Part shown: positions 35,601-45,480 of the stretch, in pieces
Numbering within the stretch: position 1 is the stretch's first letter
Layout of the letters: every line of letters begins with the position of its first letter
NCBI RefSeq assembly: GCF_012223425.1
Contig: NZ_CP038799.1
Coordinates: 5,626,249-5,690,248, forward strand
Source of the DNA: Mycolicibacterium frederiksbergense
GTDB taxonomy: Bacteria; Actinomycetota; Actinomycetes; Mycobacteriales; Mycobacteriaceae
Length of the DNA stretch: 64,000 bases
Direction of reading: 5' to 3'
Notes under the pieces: model-generated
Databases searched by the model: none
What the model saw: only the letters and a program-made list of their open reading frames with translations
What the model was told of the DNA's origin: nothing
Program-made: the position numbers and the translations under genes

Positions 35601-35961
35601 GCGAGCCCTCCAGGGACGCCGGATCGACGCCGGCATGCTCGATCGCTTCCCACGCCGTTTCCAGCAGCAGCCGGTGCTGCGGGTCGACCGCGGTGGCCTC
35701 TCGATCGCTGATACCGAAGAAGTCGGCGTCGAAGCCCGCTACGTCGTCGAGGAAGGCGCCCCATTTGGACACCGAGCGACCGGGGACCCCGGGCTCGGGG
35801 TCGTAGTACTCGTCGGCATCCCAGCGGCTCTCCGGGATCGTGGTGACGAAGTCCTGACCCTTGAGCAGCGCCTGCCACATCTGGTCAGGTGAGTCGATTC
35901 CGCCAGGCAATCGGCACGCCATCCCGATGACGGCGACCGCTGTGACAGGTGTCTCAACCAC
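29695..35961 (-). CDS. Mas/Pks5-like highly reducing type I polyketide synthase
   Basis: A 2088-residue iterative PKS with the order KS-AT-DH-ER-KR-ACP. KS (about 5-430) has Cys178 in VDSACSSG, His313 in EAHGTGTP and His349 in KTNFGHS. AT (about 520-850) has GHSMGE with Ser616 and the VASH tetrad ending at His720, the methylmalonyl-type signature. DH starts near HQVHNVAALP (His921). ER is marked by IHSATGGVGQAAIA, KR by VVTGGLGGLGLFLAEKL, and the ACP by EYGLDSLGT (Ser2042). No thioesterase is present, as in Mas. The product should be a short methyl-branched acid, as known for the Pks5-like enzyme required for LOS in M. smegmatis. GTG 35961 is chosen from the conserved VVETPVTAVAVIGMACRLPG start; a TTG three codons upstream is possible. 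Confidence 0.95.
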   Translation of the reverse strand: MVETPVTAVAVIGMACRLPGGIDSPDQMWQALLKGQDFVTTIPESRWDADEYYDPEPGVPGRSVSKWGAFLDDVAGFDADFFGISDREATAVDPQHRLLLETAWEAIEHAGVDPASLEGSRTGVFMGLTHGDYQLVAADAHAIEGPYGFTGNNFSLASGRISYHLGLRGPASSVDSACSSGLLALHMGARSLHEGESDLVLAGGVTIVLEPRKLSSGSAQGMLSPTGHCHAFDAAADGFVPGEAVGVVLLKRLADAQRDGDRVLAVVRGTAANQDGHTVNIATPSRDAQVAVYQEALAVGAVDAQTVGLIEAHGTGTPVGDPIEYSSLTAVYGGAGPVALGSCKTNFGHSQSASGAIGLIKSVLALQHATVPPNIHFNRLPDELANIKTDLYVPTVAAAWPAGEQPRRAAVSAYGLSGTNVHAILEEAPAAAAADIAIDGPQIFVLSSTSAEGLRSTAGRLADWVAERADTLNLHDLAYTLARRRAHRPVRTTVLAHDHATLVAALREVADGETPYQGAVAKDDRGPVMVFSGQGSQWAAMGAGLLASEPTFAAAVAEIEPLIAAESGFSVTEELNASVTVTGIDKVQPTVFTMQVALAATLKAYGVLPGAVIGHSMGEVAAAVVSGVLTLEDGVKVICRRSKLMATIAGSGAMASVELPAQQVLSELAARGINDVVLSVVASPKSTVVGGAKESIRELVADWESRDVMAREVAVDVASHSPQVDPILDDLADALEDLEPSEPNVEYYSATLYDPRDIADWDADYWVDNLRHAVRFAAAVQAALEDGYRVFTELSPHPLLTHAVDQTASSLDISHAALASVRREQELPYGLRAVLADLHNAGAHIDFSVLYPSGNLVDAPLPSWTHRELMLVRDPHELAPGGATIAVHPLLGAHVRLPEEPERHAWQADVGTETQPWLGDHQVHNVAALPGAAYCEMALAAARTVLGDTGEVHDITFDQLLLLEENTEVSAAATVTGAGSAEFAVETYLQGEQVKRASAALRSGEAESAPAALDIDAVIAAHPLRVDGAEMRGWYNQRGVQYGPAFAGLVAVNVNDQSDGPSDSVLAEVALPGSIRSQQGAYGVHPALLDACFQAVGAHPVLRSDTTGTLMLPLGVRRLRTYASTRNAHYCYARIVSVTPAAVEVDLDLLDENGAVLLAVGGLRVGTGVSDSGQRDRTFSDRLLTIEWRQHELPEVEYREAGRWLLISTSDAADLLATKLADALKSHDIDVTTMVWPQHSDHDAHAARLREQLAAQQFGDVLVVTPPRHGVTDEQSGVRGGDNVRHLVKIVRELPETPGEAPRLHVLTRNAQTVLSDDSANLDEAGLRGLVRVIGTEFPQLKTAQIDVDDYTDAAQIAAQLVSGSDEDETAWRGSKWYVARLVPGPLRPEERRTTVVNPAREGMRLQIRTPGDIQSLELAAFERVAPGPGQIEVSVTASNLNFADVLVAFGKYPSFEGRMPKLGADFAGVVTAVGPGVTGHKVGDRVGGISADGAWATFVTCDANLAVTLPPGLPTNRAAAVPSAHATAWYSLHDLARVTAADKVLIHSATGGVGQAAIAIARAAGAEIYATAGSEARRELLRGMGIEHVYDSRSTDFADEIRRDTDGYGVDIVLNSLTGAAQKAGLELLSFGGRFVEIGKRDIYGDTRMGLFPFRRNLSFYAVDLALLSLTNSDTLRRLLEVCYQQIADGVLPLPETTHYPLEDGATAIRVMGAAEHTGKLVLDIPHGGQISAVVPPEEAQAVRRDGAYVVTGGLGGLGLFLAEKLADSGAGRIILNGRSAPSGAAKEVVERIRHSGTEVEVELGDIAEPDTAERLFVAACATGLPLRGVLHGAAVIEDAAIPNITDELVERDWAPKVYGALNLHRATAKQTLDWFCVFSSAAALVGSPGQGAYAAANSWLDAFTHWRRSQNLPSTSIAWGPWSEIGAGAALAESSEAAIAPEEGAFAFETLLRHDRAYSGYAPVVGTPWLAAFAQTSKFAEAFQSSGQRNTGSAFLAELHELPQDEWPARMRRMISEQISLILRRSVDPDRPLAEYGLDSLGTLEVRTRIEAETGLRIGSTDISTIRVLADRLCDVLAPDEVSVPS

Positions 35962-36256
35962 GTAGTTCAAACCTCTTCCAGGCGGGTACTGCAAGACCGA
36001 GCAAGCAATCTGCGGCGTGTGGACTACCTTGGGCGCCTTTGCGCGCAGGCCCTGTTTCCTTTCCCGCACCTCGCTGAGACTCGTCCGTGAGTCGGTAGCG
36101 TAGTCGTCTCCGTTGACGATGGCGTTAAAAACTGAGCAAATCCACTGAGGACTCTACAGCTTCTAGTGCCGCGAGGCGCAGGCTACACCAGCTACATCCT
36201 CGACATCCAGCAACTTCCCGATAGTGCCGCAACCTGCGGATTCATTGTCTTATTGA
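35962..36256 (-). promoter_or_regulatory. Long 5' leader of the PKS operon
   Basis: If the promoter at 36263-36291 is used, about 295 nt of untranslated RNA precedes the PKS start. The open frame at its 3' part has no PKS homology. Short self-complementary stretches are present but I recognise no known riboswitch class. It could hold a regulatory RNA structure or small-protein control. Confidence 0.4.
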
Positions 36257-36262
36257 CGTTTT

Positions 36263-36291
36263 AGTAAATGTGATGCGGCTCACCTTGTCAA
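36263..36291 (-). promoter_or_regulatory. Promoter of the PKS operon
   Basis: TTGACA (36286-36291, minus strand) is a perfect -35. A 17-bp spacer leads to TTTACT (36263-36268), which matches the -10 consensus at four of six positions. The surrounding DNA is clearly AT-richer than the genes on either side. Confidence 0.55.
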
Positions 36292-36729
36292 GCCGGGTAT
36301 TAGCCAGAGCTCAGTTCAGCAAACAAGTTCGGCAAACTTATCAATTGCCCCGACGGCACGCCCGACGCTTGCTGAAACGTCCAGCCAACTCACAGGTCGT
36401 TCGAAACAGCGCCCCTAGCACTGGAAACACCAGTAACAACTACCCCAGAGTAAGTATGGACACGGTCCGGCTCGGCGCTTCCACCGCACCCGCGGCCGAT
36501 CGGGAAACTCCTTTGGCAATTCAAAGACGTGTAACGGAAACCGCGTGCGCGGGCGCGTTGGCCATTCCCGGCGTGACCGGCTGGATTTCGGCTTCGGGAC
36601 GCCTTCCGCATGATTGGCACAGCCAACGTTCAGGTGCCCTAGCAATATCCTGCGACCGGCGGTACCACCTGCATATTTGCGGGAGCAAGCAAAACTTTGG
36701 GCAACCGAAATGGCCCTCGGCGCGGCCCG
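36292..36729. other. Intergenic region without a recognisable gene
   Basis: This part of the 768-bp gap between the PKS start and the lipL stop has lower GC than its surroundings. Short frames on both strands show no family features, no start with a convincing SD and no mycobacterial codon bias. I see no tRNA, repeat or insertion-sequence remnant. It may contain further regulatory sites for the PKS operon. Confidence 0.5.
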
Positions 36730-38049
36730 TCAGACGGCTGCGGCAGAGGGCCCTGCGAAGGCCGTTCCGAGCCGCGGGATGGCGTCGAATCCACGGTCGC
36801 GAGCCCGCGCCGCGCCGCGCCGGATGAGCGCGGCGGTGGCCACGAAGCCCGCCTGGTCAGCCACCACGAGGGGGGTCAGCAGGCGGTTGTGCACGTACCC
36901 GAAGGCCAATCCGGTCGCCGGATCTGCCCAGCCCAGCGAGCCGCCCAATCCGACGTGCCCGAAGCCCGGCAGTACGCCGGGAAAGGGCAGCGAGTGGTAG
37001 CCGAGGTGGAAGGCCATCGGTAGCACGATCGAGCCGTCCGGATGCAGGCTGCGGGGCCCGGTCAGGCCGGCCACCAGCTCGCGGGAGAGGAACCTGTTGC
37101 CGTCGAGGTCTCCGCCGTTGGCGATCGCTCCGTACATCCGGGCCAGGGCGCGCGCCGTCGCGACACCGTTGGCCGATGCCATCTCGCTGTCCAGCAGGGG
37201 CGTATCGCCCTGCACCATCGACTTCATCCCGGGGAAGTACAGCGCTCCCAGACCGCCGGACCACGGCAGCGCGGCCAGATGCGGCGCCACCGCGTTGAAG
37301 ATCGGGTTCTGCAGGTGCCGCTGCGGGCCGATGATCTGCGCCGGCTGCGTCGGCGCCGCCAGCGGCGGACGGCCCAGGTGCACACCGTCGACGTCGAGAG
37401 GTGCCGCCAGTTCCCGGCGGAACAGCTCCCGCATGCCCAGGCCGGTCACCGACCGGGCCAGGCCGGAGACCAACCAGCCGTAGGTCACCGCGTGGTAGGC
37501 CGGGCGCCCGCGCAGCAGACCGGCCGGTGCGGCGGCGATCCGCTCCTCCATCTTGGTGTGGTCGAGCAGATCAGCCCTGCTGACTCCGTTGAGCTGGGAC
37601 AGGCCTGCCCGGTGCCGTAGTACCTCGCGCACCGTGATGGCGGCCTTACCGTTGGCGCCGAATTCGGGCCAGTACTCCGCCATGGGGGCGTCGTAGTCGA
37701 TGAGCCCGCGATCCACCAGTCGGTGGATGACGGTCGTGGCCATCCCCTTCGTCGCGGAGAACACCATCGCGCCGGTGTCCGCGCTCCAGCGCTGCCTGCC
37801 CTTCCGATCGGCCCACCCGGTCCACACGTCGACGACGGGGACGCCGTCCAGGTAGACCGACAGCGCGCCGCCACCGAATCGGGGATGCCCGAACAGCTTG
37901 CCGAACGCCGATACCGCGCATGCGAAGTTGGGGTCCGCCGCCCCCTGGATCCCGCGGGGCAACGCATTGTCATCGGGGATCGCCGCGCTATTGCCGATCT
38001 CGGTGGGCGCCGCGCTGCGCTCACCATCTATCGCGTAGGTCACAGTCAA
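36730..38049 (-). CDS. Beta-lactamase-fold esterase (LipL-like)
   Basis: A 439-residue serine hydrolase of the class C beta-lactamase/esterase family. The nucleophile motif is SATK (SxxK) in MVFSATKGMATTVIH, and GYVHNRL near the C-terminus contributes the third active-site element. GFGHVGLGGSLGWADP is a typical family block. No signal peptide is visible. By family and by its place next to meaB it corresponds to Rv1497 (LipL), described as an esterase. The TTG start at 38049 has GAGG nine bases upstream; a GTG two codons in is possible. Substrate unknown. Confidence 0.88.
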   Translation of the reverse strand: MTVTYAIDGERSAAPTEIGNSAAIPDDNALPRGIQGAADPNFACAVSAFGKLFGHPRFGGGALSVYLDGVPVVDVWTGWADRKGRQRWSADTGAMVFSATKGMATTVIHRLVDRGLIDYDAPMAEYWPEFGANGKAAITVREVLRHRAGLSQLNGVSRADLLDHTKMEERIAAAPAGLLRGRPAYHAVTYGWLVSGLARSVTGLGMRELFRRELAAPLDVDGVHLGRPPLAAPTQPAQIIGPQRHLQNPIFNAVAPHLAALPWSGGLGALYFPGMKSMVQGDTPLLDSEMASANGVATARALARMYGAIANGGDLDGNRFLSRELVAGLTGPRSLHPDGSIVLPMAFHLGYHSLPFPGVLPGFGHVGLGGSLGWADPATGLAFGYVHNRLLTPLVVADQAGFVATAALIRRGAARARDRGFDAIPRLGTAFAGPSAAAV

Positions 38050-38139
38050 ACCAATTTACCTCGCCGTCTGGCTAACTAGCGAGGGGCGTTACCTATCTGT
38101 AAGACCAGGGTGGTTCCCAAAACGGTAACCTTGCCCAGC

Positions 38140-39117
38140 TCACCCGTCAGCGGCGTCGAGGATCCGCTGGGCCGCCAGCGCCGGGGTCAGCTCGCCATCG
38201 CGCACCTGGCGCTCCAGCTCGGAGCGGATGCGCTTGACCTCGGGATTGCCGAGCACCCGGTCCAGCACCGTGTCGCGGACCATCGCCCACGTCCAGTTCA
38301 CCTGCTGCTTACGGCGACGGGCGTCGAACTCCCCCGCATCGGTCAGTACCTTGCGATGCTTCTCGACGGTCTCCCACAGCTCGGCCAAACCATCGCCGGT
38401 CAAGGCGCTCATGGTGAGAACCGGTGGCCGCCAGAGAGTTTCGCGTGGGTAGATGAGGCGCAGCGCGCCCGTCAGTTCACGCGCGGCGGCCTTCGCCTCG
38501 ACGGCATGCTCGCCGTCGGCCTTGTTGACCACCACCACATCGGCGAGCTCGAGGACACCCTTTTTGATGCCCTGCAGCTGATCGCCGGTCCGGGCCAGGG
38601 TCAGGAACACGAAGGTGTCCACCATGTCGGACACCGTCACCTCGGACTGCCCCACCCCCACCGTCTCGACGAGGATCACATCGAAGCCGGCCGCCTCCAG
38701 CAGCACGATCGTCTCCCGCGTCGCGCGGGCCACACCGCCCAGGTTGCCCGAGGTCGGCGACGGTCGGATATAGGCGTCCGGGTGCACAGCAAGCTTAGCC
38801 ATCCGGGTCTTGTCGCCGAGGATCGATCCGCCGGTGCGTGTCGAGGAGGGATCGACCGCCAGCACGGCTACCCGGTGCCCGGCCTCGATCAGGTGCATAC
38901 CGAGCGCCTCGATGGTCGTCGACTTCCCGACGCCCGGCACACCGGTGATGCCGACGTGGACGGCACCACCCGCTTCCGGCATGAGCTCCAGCAGCAGCTC
39001 CTGGGCCTGCTGCCGGTGATCGGCGCGCGTCGACTCGACGAGGGTGATCGCCCGCGCCAAGCCGGAACGGTCACCGCCGCGCACCGCCGCGGCCAGTTCG
39101 GCCACTGAAGGGCTCAT
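38140..39117 (-). CDS. meaB: MeaB/ArgK-type G3E GTPase, chaperone of methylmalonyl-CoA mutase
   Basis: A 325-residue GTPase that guards cobalamin loading and reactivation of methylmalonyl-CoA mutase. The P-loop GVPGVGKST is at residues 59-67, the Mg-binding and switch region has DPSSTRTGG, VETVGVGQSE is the G3 region, and NKAD supplies base specificity. The ATG follows the mutB TAG without a gap, so translation is coupled. Corresponds to Rv1496. It was long annotated as an arginine/ornithine transport ATPase, which is now regarded as incorrect for this clade. Confidence 0.95.
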   Translation of the reverse strand: MSPSVAELAAAVRGGDRSGLARAITLVESTRADHRQQAQELLLELMPEAGGAVHVGITGVPGVGKSTTIEALGMHLIEAGHRVAVLAVDPSSTRTGGSILGDKTRMAKLAVHPDAYIRPSPTSGNLGGVARATRETIVLLEAAGFDVILVETVGVGQSEVTVSDMVDTFVFLTLARTGDQLQGIKKGVLELADVVVVNKADGEHAVEAKAAARELTGALRLIYPRETLWRPPVLTMSALTGDGLAELWETVEKHRKVLTDAGEFDARRRKQQVNWTWAMVRDTVLDRVLGNPEVKRIRSELERQVRDGELTPALAAQRILDAADG

Positions 39118-41367
<2,250 letters not shown>

Positions 41368-41368
41368 A

Positions 41369-43258
41369 TCAGGCCCCCAAACGGTTGAGCAGGTTCGCCA
41401 GCGCCTCGACGGCGTTGATCTTCGCGGTCAGGTATTCGTCGGGTCGGGCGGTCGCATCACCGATCGCCTTCTCCGGCCCGGCGAGATAGATGTGCGCCAC
41501 CCCGGCATCGCGTGCTGCGGCGACGACGGCTTGGGCCTCGCTGCCATACCGGGCGTCGGTGCCGCAGATCACCACGGCGCGGTGGCCGTCGACGGCGGCC
41601 GCCACCGCGGCCGCGTCCACCGTGCCGGGGTTGACCGTTTCGATGCCGCCGGAGGCCAGCAGGTTCGACGCGAAGGTGGTCCGGATGTTGTGTTCGGCGA
41701 GCGGGCCCAGCGGGAGCAGCACCACCTCGGGCCGTTTCCCGTGCTCGGCCAGATAGGCATCCGACCGGTCCCGCAGTGCCTCGAAGCCGGCCGCGTAGCG
41801 CACGATGCCGGCGACTCCGCCGGTGGGCGGTAGCGGCTTCTCCCCCAGGTTCGGGAACTCGTTGACACCGGTGAGCGAGGTACGGCGGTGCGCAATGTCG
41901 TCGGCGCGCTTGTCCCGCACGGCGGCGATCTGCTCGGCGAGGTGATCGCGGGCCGCCTCGAATCCGCCTCGCGACTCCAGCTCCTGGAAATGTGCCCAGG
42001 CCTGCTCTGCCAGCTGCGCCGTCAGGTCCTCGACGAACCACGAACCGGCCGACGGGTCGAGCACCCGGCCCAGGTGGGATTCCTCCAGCAACAGCAGCTG
42101 TGTGTTGCGCGCCATGCGCCGGGTGAAACTGGTTGCCGTGCCGGGCAGTCCACCGGGAATGGCGGCGTCGAACGGCGCCACCAGGACGGTGTCGGCACCA
42201 CCGACACCGGCGGCGAATGCGGCCAGCGTGGTGCGCAGCATGTTCACCCACGGATCGCGCTGGCTCATCATCGGCGCCGAGGAGACCGCGTGCACCACTG
42301 CGGCACCGGCCGCACCGTCGCCGGCGACCTCGGCCACCCGGGCCCACAGCCGGCGCGCGGCACGCAGTTTCGCGATCGTCATGAACTGGTCGTCGTCGGC
42401 GGCGAAACGGAAGCTGACGTGGCGCAGGGCGTCGGAGACCGTCACACCGGCCTCGGTCAGCAGGCGCAGGTAACTCACGCCGGCCGCGACGGCCCCGGCG
42501 AGCTCCCAGGACGCGCTGGCACCGAGGTTGTGCAGGGCGGGACCGTCGACCGTGACGGCCCGCACCCCGGTCTGGCCGGCCGTCCGCACGGCGATCGCGG
42601 TGACATCGTCGAGGCTGGCCGTCACCCGTCCGCTCAGCGGCGCGGTCAGTGGGTCGGCGCCCAGATCCAGTGACAACCGGCCGCGCTGTTCGTCGTCGAA
42701 ATCGGCGACCAGAGCCAGCAGGGCGTCGGCGGCGACGACGTATTCGGCACCCGCGTCCAGCACCACCGGCACGAGATCCAGGAACACGCCGTCGAGCAGG
42801 TCCGCCAGTTCGGCCGGTGCCACCCCGGCGGGAACACTCCCCGTCGCTGCGCTCGCCCCGGCGACATTCCCCGTCGCTTCGCTCGCCCCCGGCGAACCCA
42901 CCCGCAGCACCACCGCGCTGGTGCCCTCGGTCAACGCCAGCAACAGCGCTCCGTTGGCCTCCGAGGTTCCAGAAGCCGTCACCGGGAACTGCTCGGCGAC
43001 CTTCCAGCCGCTCAGCACATCGCGGCGCGCATCCCCGCCGCGGGCGAACGGCCACTGCCCGGGCAACGGCGACTCGGGTACCTCGTCGAGTGCGGTGTAG
43101 AGCGGCCGTACCGGGAAGCCCTCGTAGGTCGGCGAGTCGAGCAGCCGTTCCGGTTCGGCGGGCAGATCCGCGGCATCGCGCCGCAGACTCTTCGCCAGCA
43201 CGCCGGCCACGCCGGAGCGCCAGCGCTCGCGATCCGATTCAATGACGCTCGAGGACAC
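41369..43258 (-). CDS. mutA: Methylmalonyl-CoA mutase small subunit
   Basis: The 629-residue non-catalytic partner of MutB. It has the same barrel and flavodoxin-like layout but lacks the DxHxxG cobalamin motif in the C-terminal domain (ICGTDARYGSEAQ instead). GTG 43258 has AGGAG six bases upstream. An Ala/Gly-rich loop (GASEATGNVAGASAATGSVP) is encoded by two imperfect 30-bp repeats at 42834-42894 and looks like a local insertion in a surface loop. Corresponds to Rv1492. Confidence 0.95.
   Translation of the reverse strand: MSSSVIESDRERWRSGVAGVLAKSLRRDAADLPAEPERLLDSPTYEGFPVRPLYTALDEVPESPLPGQWPFARGGDARRDVLSGWKVAEQFPVTASGTSEANGALLLALTEGTSAVVLRVGSPGASEATGNVAGASAATGSVPAGVAPAELADLLDGVFLDLVPVVLDAGAEYVVAADALLALVADFDDEQRGRLSLDLGADPLTAPLSGRVTASLDDVTAIAVRTAGQTGVRAVTVDGPALHNLGASASWELAGAVAAGVSYLRLLTEAGVTVSDALRHVSFRFAADDDQFMTIAKLRAARRLWARVAEVAGDGAAGAAVVHAVSSAPMMSQRDPWVNMLRTTLAAFAAGVGGADTVLVAPFDAAIPGGLPGTATSFTRRMARNTQLLLLEESHLGRVLDPSAGSWFVEDLTAQLAEQAWAHFQELESRGGFEAARDHLAEQIAAVRDKRADDIAHRRTSLTGVNEFPNLGEKPLPPTGGVAGIVRYAAGFEALRDRSDAYLAEHGKRPEVVLLPLGPLAEHNIRTTFASNLLASGGIETVNPGTVDAAAVAAAVDGHRAVVICGTDARYGSEAQAVVAAARDAGVAHIYLAGPEKAIGDATARPDEYLTAKINAVEALANLLNRLGA
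42834..42894. repeat. Two imperfect direct repeats (30 and 31 bp) inside mutA
   Basis: Both copies contain CCCCGTCGCT[G/T]CGCTCGCCCC. The core CGCTTCGCTCGCC resembles short GC-rich elements dispersed in actinobacterial genomes. The two differ by a substitution in the core, a C/T difference at the start and one extra C. Confidence 0.7.
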
Positions 43259-43373
43259 TCGCGGCTCCTGGGTTAAAAAGCGTTGTCTGACTTAGTTAGA
43301 TTAGCCAGCTGTGACTGGCCTCTTTCACCTGAGGCTAAATGATCGGTATCACGGCAGCGTACGGCGGGCAAAA

Positions 43374-43389
43374 GCTACTGAGCAGTAGC
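43374..43389. promoter_or_regulatory. Inverted repeat GCTACTG-AG-CAGTAGC upstream of the TVP38 gene
   Basis: A perfect 7-2-7 inverted repeat in the 173-bp divergent region between mutA and the TVP38-like gene, 42 bp before the chosen TVP38 start. It may be an operator for either gene. A regulator is not evident nearby. Confidence 0.4.
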
Positions 43390-43431
43390 GTTGTCGGCGG
43401 CACCGCCCTCTGCCCCGTAGGGTTGGGAGAC

Positions 43432-44166
43432 GTGAAACCCGTCGTCACCACGTTGCGCACGGTCTGGACCGCAGTGACGTCGACGGCCACCCAATTACCG
43501 CGGCGCCGCGTGGTGGGCATCGCCGCCACAATTGTGATCCTCGTCGCAGTCGCGATTCTGGTGCCCCTACCGAGTGCGATCCAGCTGCGCGACTGGGCGA
43601 CCGCAGCCGGCCCGTGGTTTCCGCTCGCGTTCTTCGCCGCCCACATCGTGATGACGGTGTTCCCGTTTCCCCGGACCGCGTTCACGCTCGCGGCCGGCCT
43701 GCTCTTCGGGCCGTTGGTGGGCGTCAGCATCGCAGTCGCGGCGAGCACCCTCAGCGCCGTGCTGGCCGTGATCCTGGTGCGGGCGGCCGGCTGGCAACTC
43801 AGCCGATTGACCCTGCATCCCCGCGTCGAGTCACTGGACGCCCGGTTGCGCGACCGTGGCTGGGTGACGGTGCTGTCGATGCGGATGATTCCGGCGGTGC
43901 CGTTCGCGGTGCTCAACTATGCGGCGGGTGCGTCCGCGGTGAGGCTGCTGCCCTATTCGGTGGCCACGCTGATCGGCGTGTTTCCCGGGACGGCGGCGGT
44001 GGTGATCCTCGGCGATGCCCTCACCGGCAATATCAGCCCGCTGTTGTTCCTGGTGTCGGCGTGTACCGCAGGCGTCGGACTGGCCGGGCTGGTCTACGAG
44101 ATCCGGGTGCACCGCCGTTCCCACGGCGAACACTCGACCGGCGACGAACCCGCCGTCAACGGATAG
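43432..44166 (+). CDS. TVP38/TMEM64-family (SNARE-associated, DedA-like) membrane protein
   Basis: A 244-residue polytopic inner-membrane protein. The core domain is recognisable from FPFPRTAFTLAAGLLFGPLVG, RMIPAVPFAVLNYAAGAS and the following FPGTAAVVILG. Members of this superfamily act as lipid scramblases or flippases in other organisms; the mycobacterial role is unproven. GTG 43432 is chosen (AGGG nine bases upstream); the frame is open for 31 more codons upstream. Corresponds to Rv1491c. Convergent with the next gene, with 3 bp between the stops. Confidence 0.85.
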   Translation: MKPVVTTLRTVWTAVTSTATQLPRRRVVGIAATIVILVAVAILVPLPSAIQLRDWATAAGPWFPLAFFAAHIVMTVFPFPRTAFTLAAGLLFGPLVGVSIAVAASTLSAVLAVILVRAAGWQLSRLTLHPRVESLDARLRDRGWVTVLSMRMIPAVPFAVLNYAAGASAVRLLPYSVATLIGVFPGTAAVVILGDALTGNISPLLFLVSACTAGVGLAGLVYEIRVHRRSHGEHSTGDEPAVNG

Positions 44167-44169
44167 CGG

Positions 44170-45480
44170 TCAGGCGGCCTGTTCGAAGGAGCTGTCGACC
44201 AGGCGCAGGCGGCCGGCCGTGCGGGCCGCCGCGGGGCGCTTTTTGGTGTGCAGCGTGATCATCGAGCCCGAGCGCACCACACCCATCGGGCCCGACCCGG
44301 CGAAGCGCGCAATGCCCGCCACGCGGATGGCCCAGCCGGCCTTGGCCTGGCGGTACCCGATCCGGATGCCGAGCGCGCAGATCACCAGGAGCCCGCCCAC
44401 GCCGGGCAGCGCCACTGCGGCCAGCGTCGCGATCGAGATCGGGACCAGCAGCGTGCTGACCGCACGATCGAGGAATGACTCGGGCGCTCCCGAGGCCGTC
44501 AGGCCACTCACACCCAGCGGTGCGGTGGTCACCGCCGACTTCTGCTCGACCCTGACCGGGGTGACCGGGGCCGGCGCGGGCGCGGCCGGTGCAGATGCGA
44601 CGGTACCGGCGCCGAGTGACGCGGCCGGCGCCTGCGGGAGCAGCAGCGCGGGCAGATCGATCGGTCCGGCCGGCGCCGTCATCGGCCGCGCCGCGGGCGC
44701 CACGCCGATCGGGGCGACGGGCGGGGTGCTGACGTCCATCAGGGCACCCAGCTCGCCGGGCAGCGCCGCGATGGTGCCGACCGATGTACTCACCGAGGTC
44801 AGCATGAACTCGATGGTGTTGATCACGTCGGAGACCGGCGTAGTCGAGCCGGGCAGTCCGGCCAGCAGGGCGGGGACCGCCGTTGCCGTCTGCTGCGTCG
44901 AAGTGAGCACCGAGGCAACGGTGTTACCTACCGTGTGCGCCACCTCGGGCAGCTTGTCGTAGCTCAGCGGGGCCTTGACCGACACCGGACGCGCCGGCGG
45001 CGGGCCGGCCGGCTTGGCGGGCTCGGGGGCGGTCGAGTTGTTGGCCACCGGGGTGGTCTGCTGTTGGGGAGTGCCCGCACTGGGATCGGTGCCGGCGGTT
45101 TCGGGCGCCACCAGCTCGAGATCGGTCGAGCCGGTGGAAGAGTCCGGGACGGTCGGGATGGTGGTGCGCGGGCGGCTACCGAAGCCGGGCTGGGGACGCT
45201 GTGCCGTCCACGGTCTGATCACGCTGCGCACGCCGGTCATCGACTGCCGCAACGTCGTACGCAGACCTACACCGAGGTCGTTGCCGGATGTCGCGGTACC
45301 GCTGTCCGGACCGGAATTCTGGCCCTGCCCGGCGCCGGTCGAACCCGAGGTGCCGGTCGAACCCGAGGTGCCGGTCCCGGAGTCGGTGTCGGCCACCGCC
45401 ACGGCCACGGGACCACCGATCAACAGCACGGTGGAGAGCATGCCGGCGCCCACCGCGCTCCGCACGCACGCCTTGCTCAT
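44170..45480 (-). CDS. Exported Thr/Gly/Pro/Ala-rich protein with C-terminal membrane segment
   Basis: A 436-residue protein of unknown function. It begins with a typical Sec signal (MSKACVRSAVGAGMLSTVLL, probable cleavage after AVA). A low-complexity Ser/Thr/Gly region follows (GTSGSTGTSGSTGAG) with an 18-bp tandem duplication, then a proline-rich central part (KPAGPPPARPVSVKAP). Near the C-terminus are one or two hydrophobic helices (LLVPISIATLAAVALPGVGG and GLLVICALGIRIGY) and a basic cytoplasmic-like tail. The position matches Rv1490, a membrane protein of similar length, but homology is not established here. ATG 45480 gives the signal peptide; the longer frame has no export signal at its start. 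Confidence 0.72.
   Translation of the reverse strand: MSKACVRSAVGAGMLSTVLLIGGPVAVAVADTDSGTGTSGSTGTSGSTGAGQGQNSGPDSGTATSGNDLGVGLRTTLRQSMTGVRSVIRPWTAQRPQPGFGSRPRTTIPTVPDSSTGSTDLELVAPETAGTDPSAGTPQQQTTPVANNSTAPEPAKPAGPPPARPVSVKAPLSYDKLPEVAHTVGNTVASVLTSTQQTATAVPALLAGLPGSTTPVSDVINTIEFMLTSVSTSVGTIAALPGELGALMDVSTPPVAPIGVAPAARPMTAPAGPIDLPALLLPQAPAASLGAGTVASAPAAPAPAPVTPVRVEQKSAVTTAPLGVSGLTASGAPESFLDRAVSTLLVPISIATLAAVALPGVGGLLVICALGIRIGYRQAKAGWAIRVAGIARFAGSGPMGVVRSGSMITLHTKKRPAAARTAGRLRLVDSSFEQAA
45337..45372. repeat. 18-bp perfect tandem duplication
   Basis: Two identical copies (45337-45354 and 45355-45372) of GGTCGAACCCGAGGTGCC, encoding six residues of the Ser/Thr/Gly linker each. The copy number is likely to vary between strains. 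Confidence 0.85.

Noticed and set aside
33085..35892. 935-codon open frame opposite the KS and AT domains
   Set aside because: Antisense shadow with biased composition and no start signal.
22232..36069. Trehalose polyphleate locus as an alternative to LOS
   Set aside because: That locus is expected to include a PE gene and mmpL10 next to papA3 and pks. No PE gene is present here and the neighbours match the pks5/papA4/mmpL12 region, so LOS is preferred.
36270..36827. 185-codon open frame upstream of the PKS
   Set aside because: No homology, atypical composition, runs into the lipL gene on the opposite strand, and no SD or -10.
43259..43431. Cobalamin riboswitch upstream of mutA
   Set aside because: No B12-box-like sequence is found, and the region is too short after allowing for both divergent promoters.
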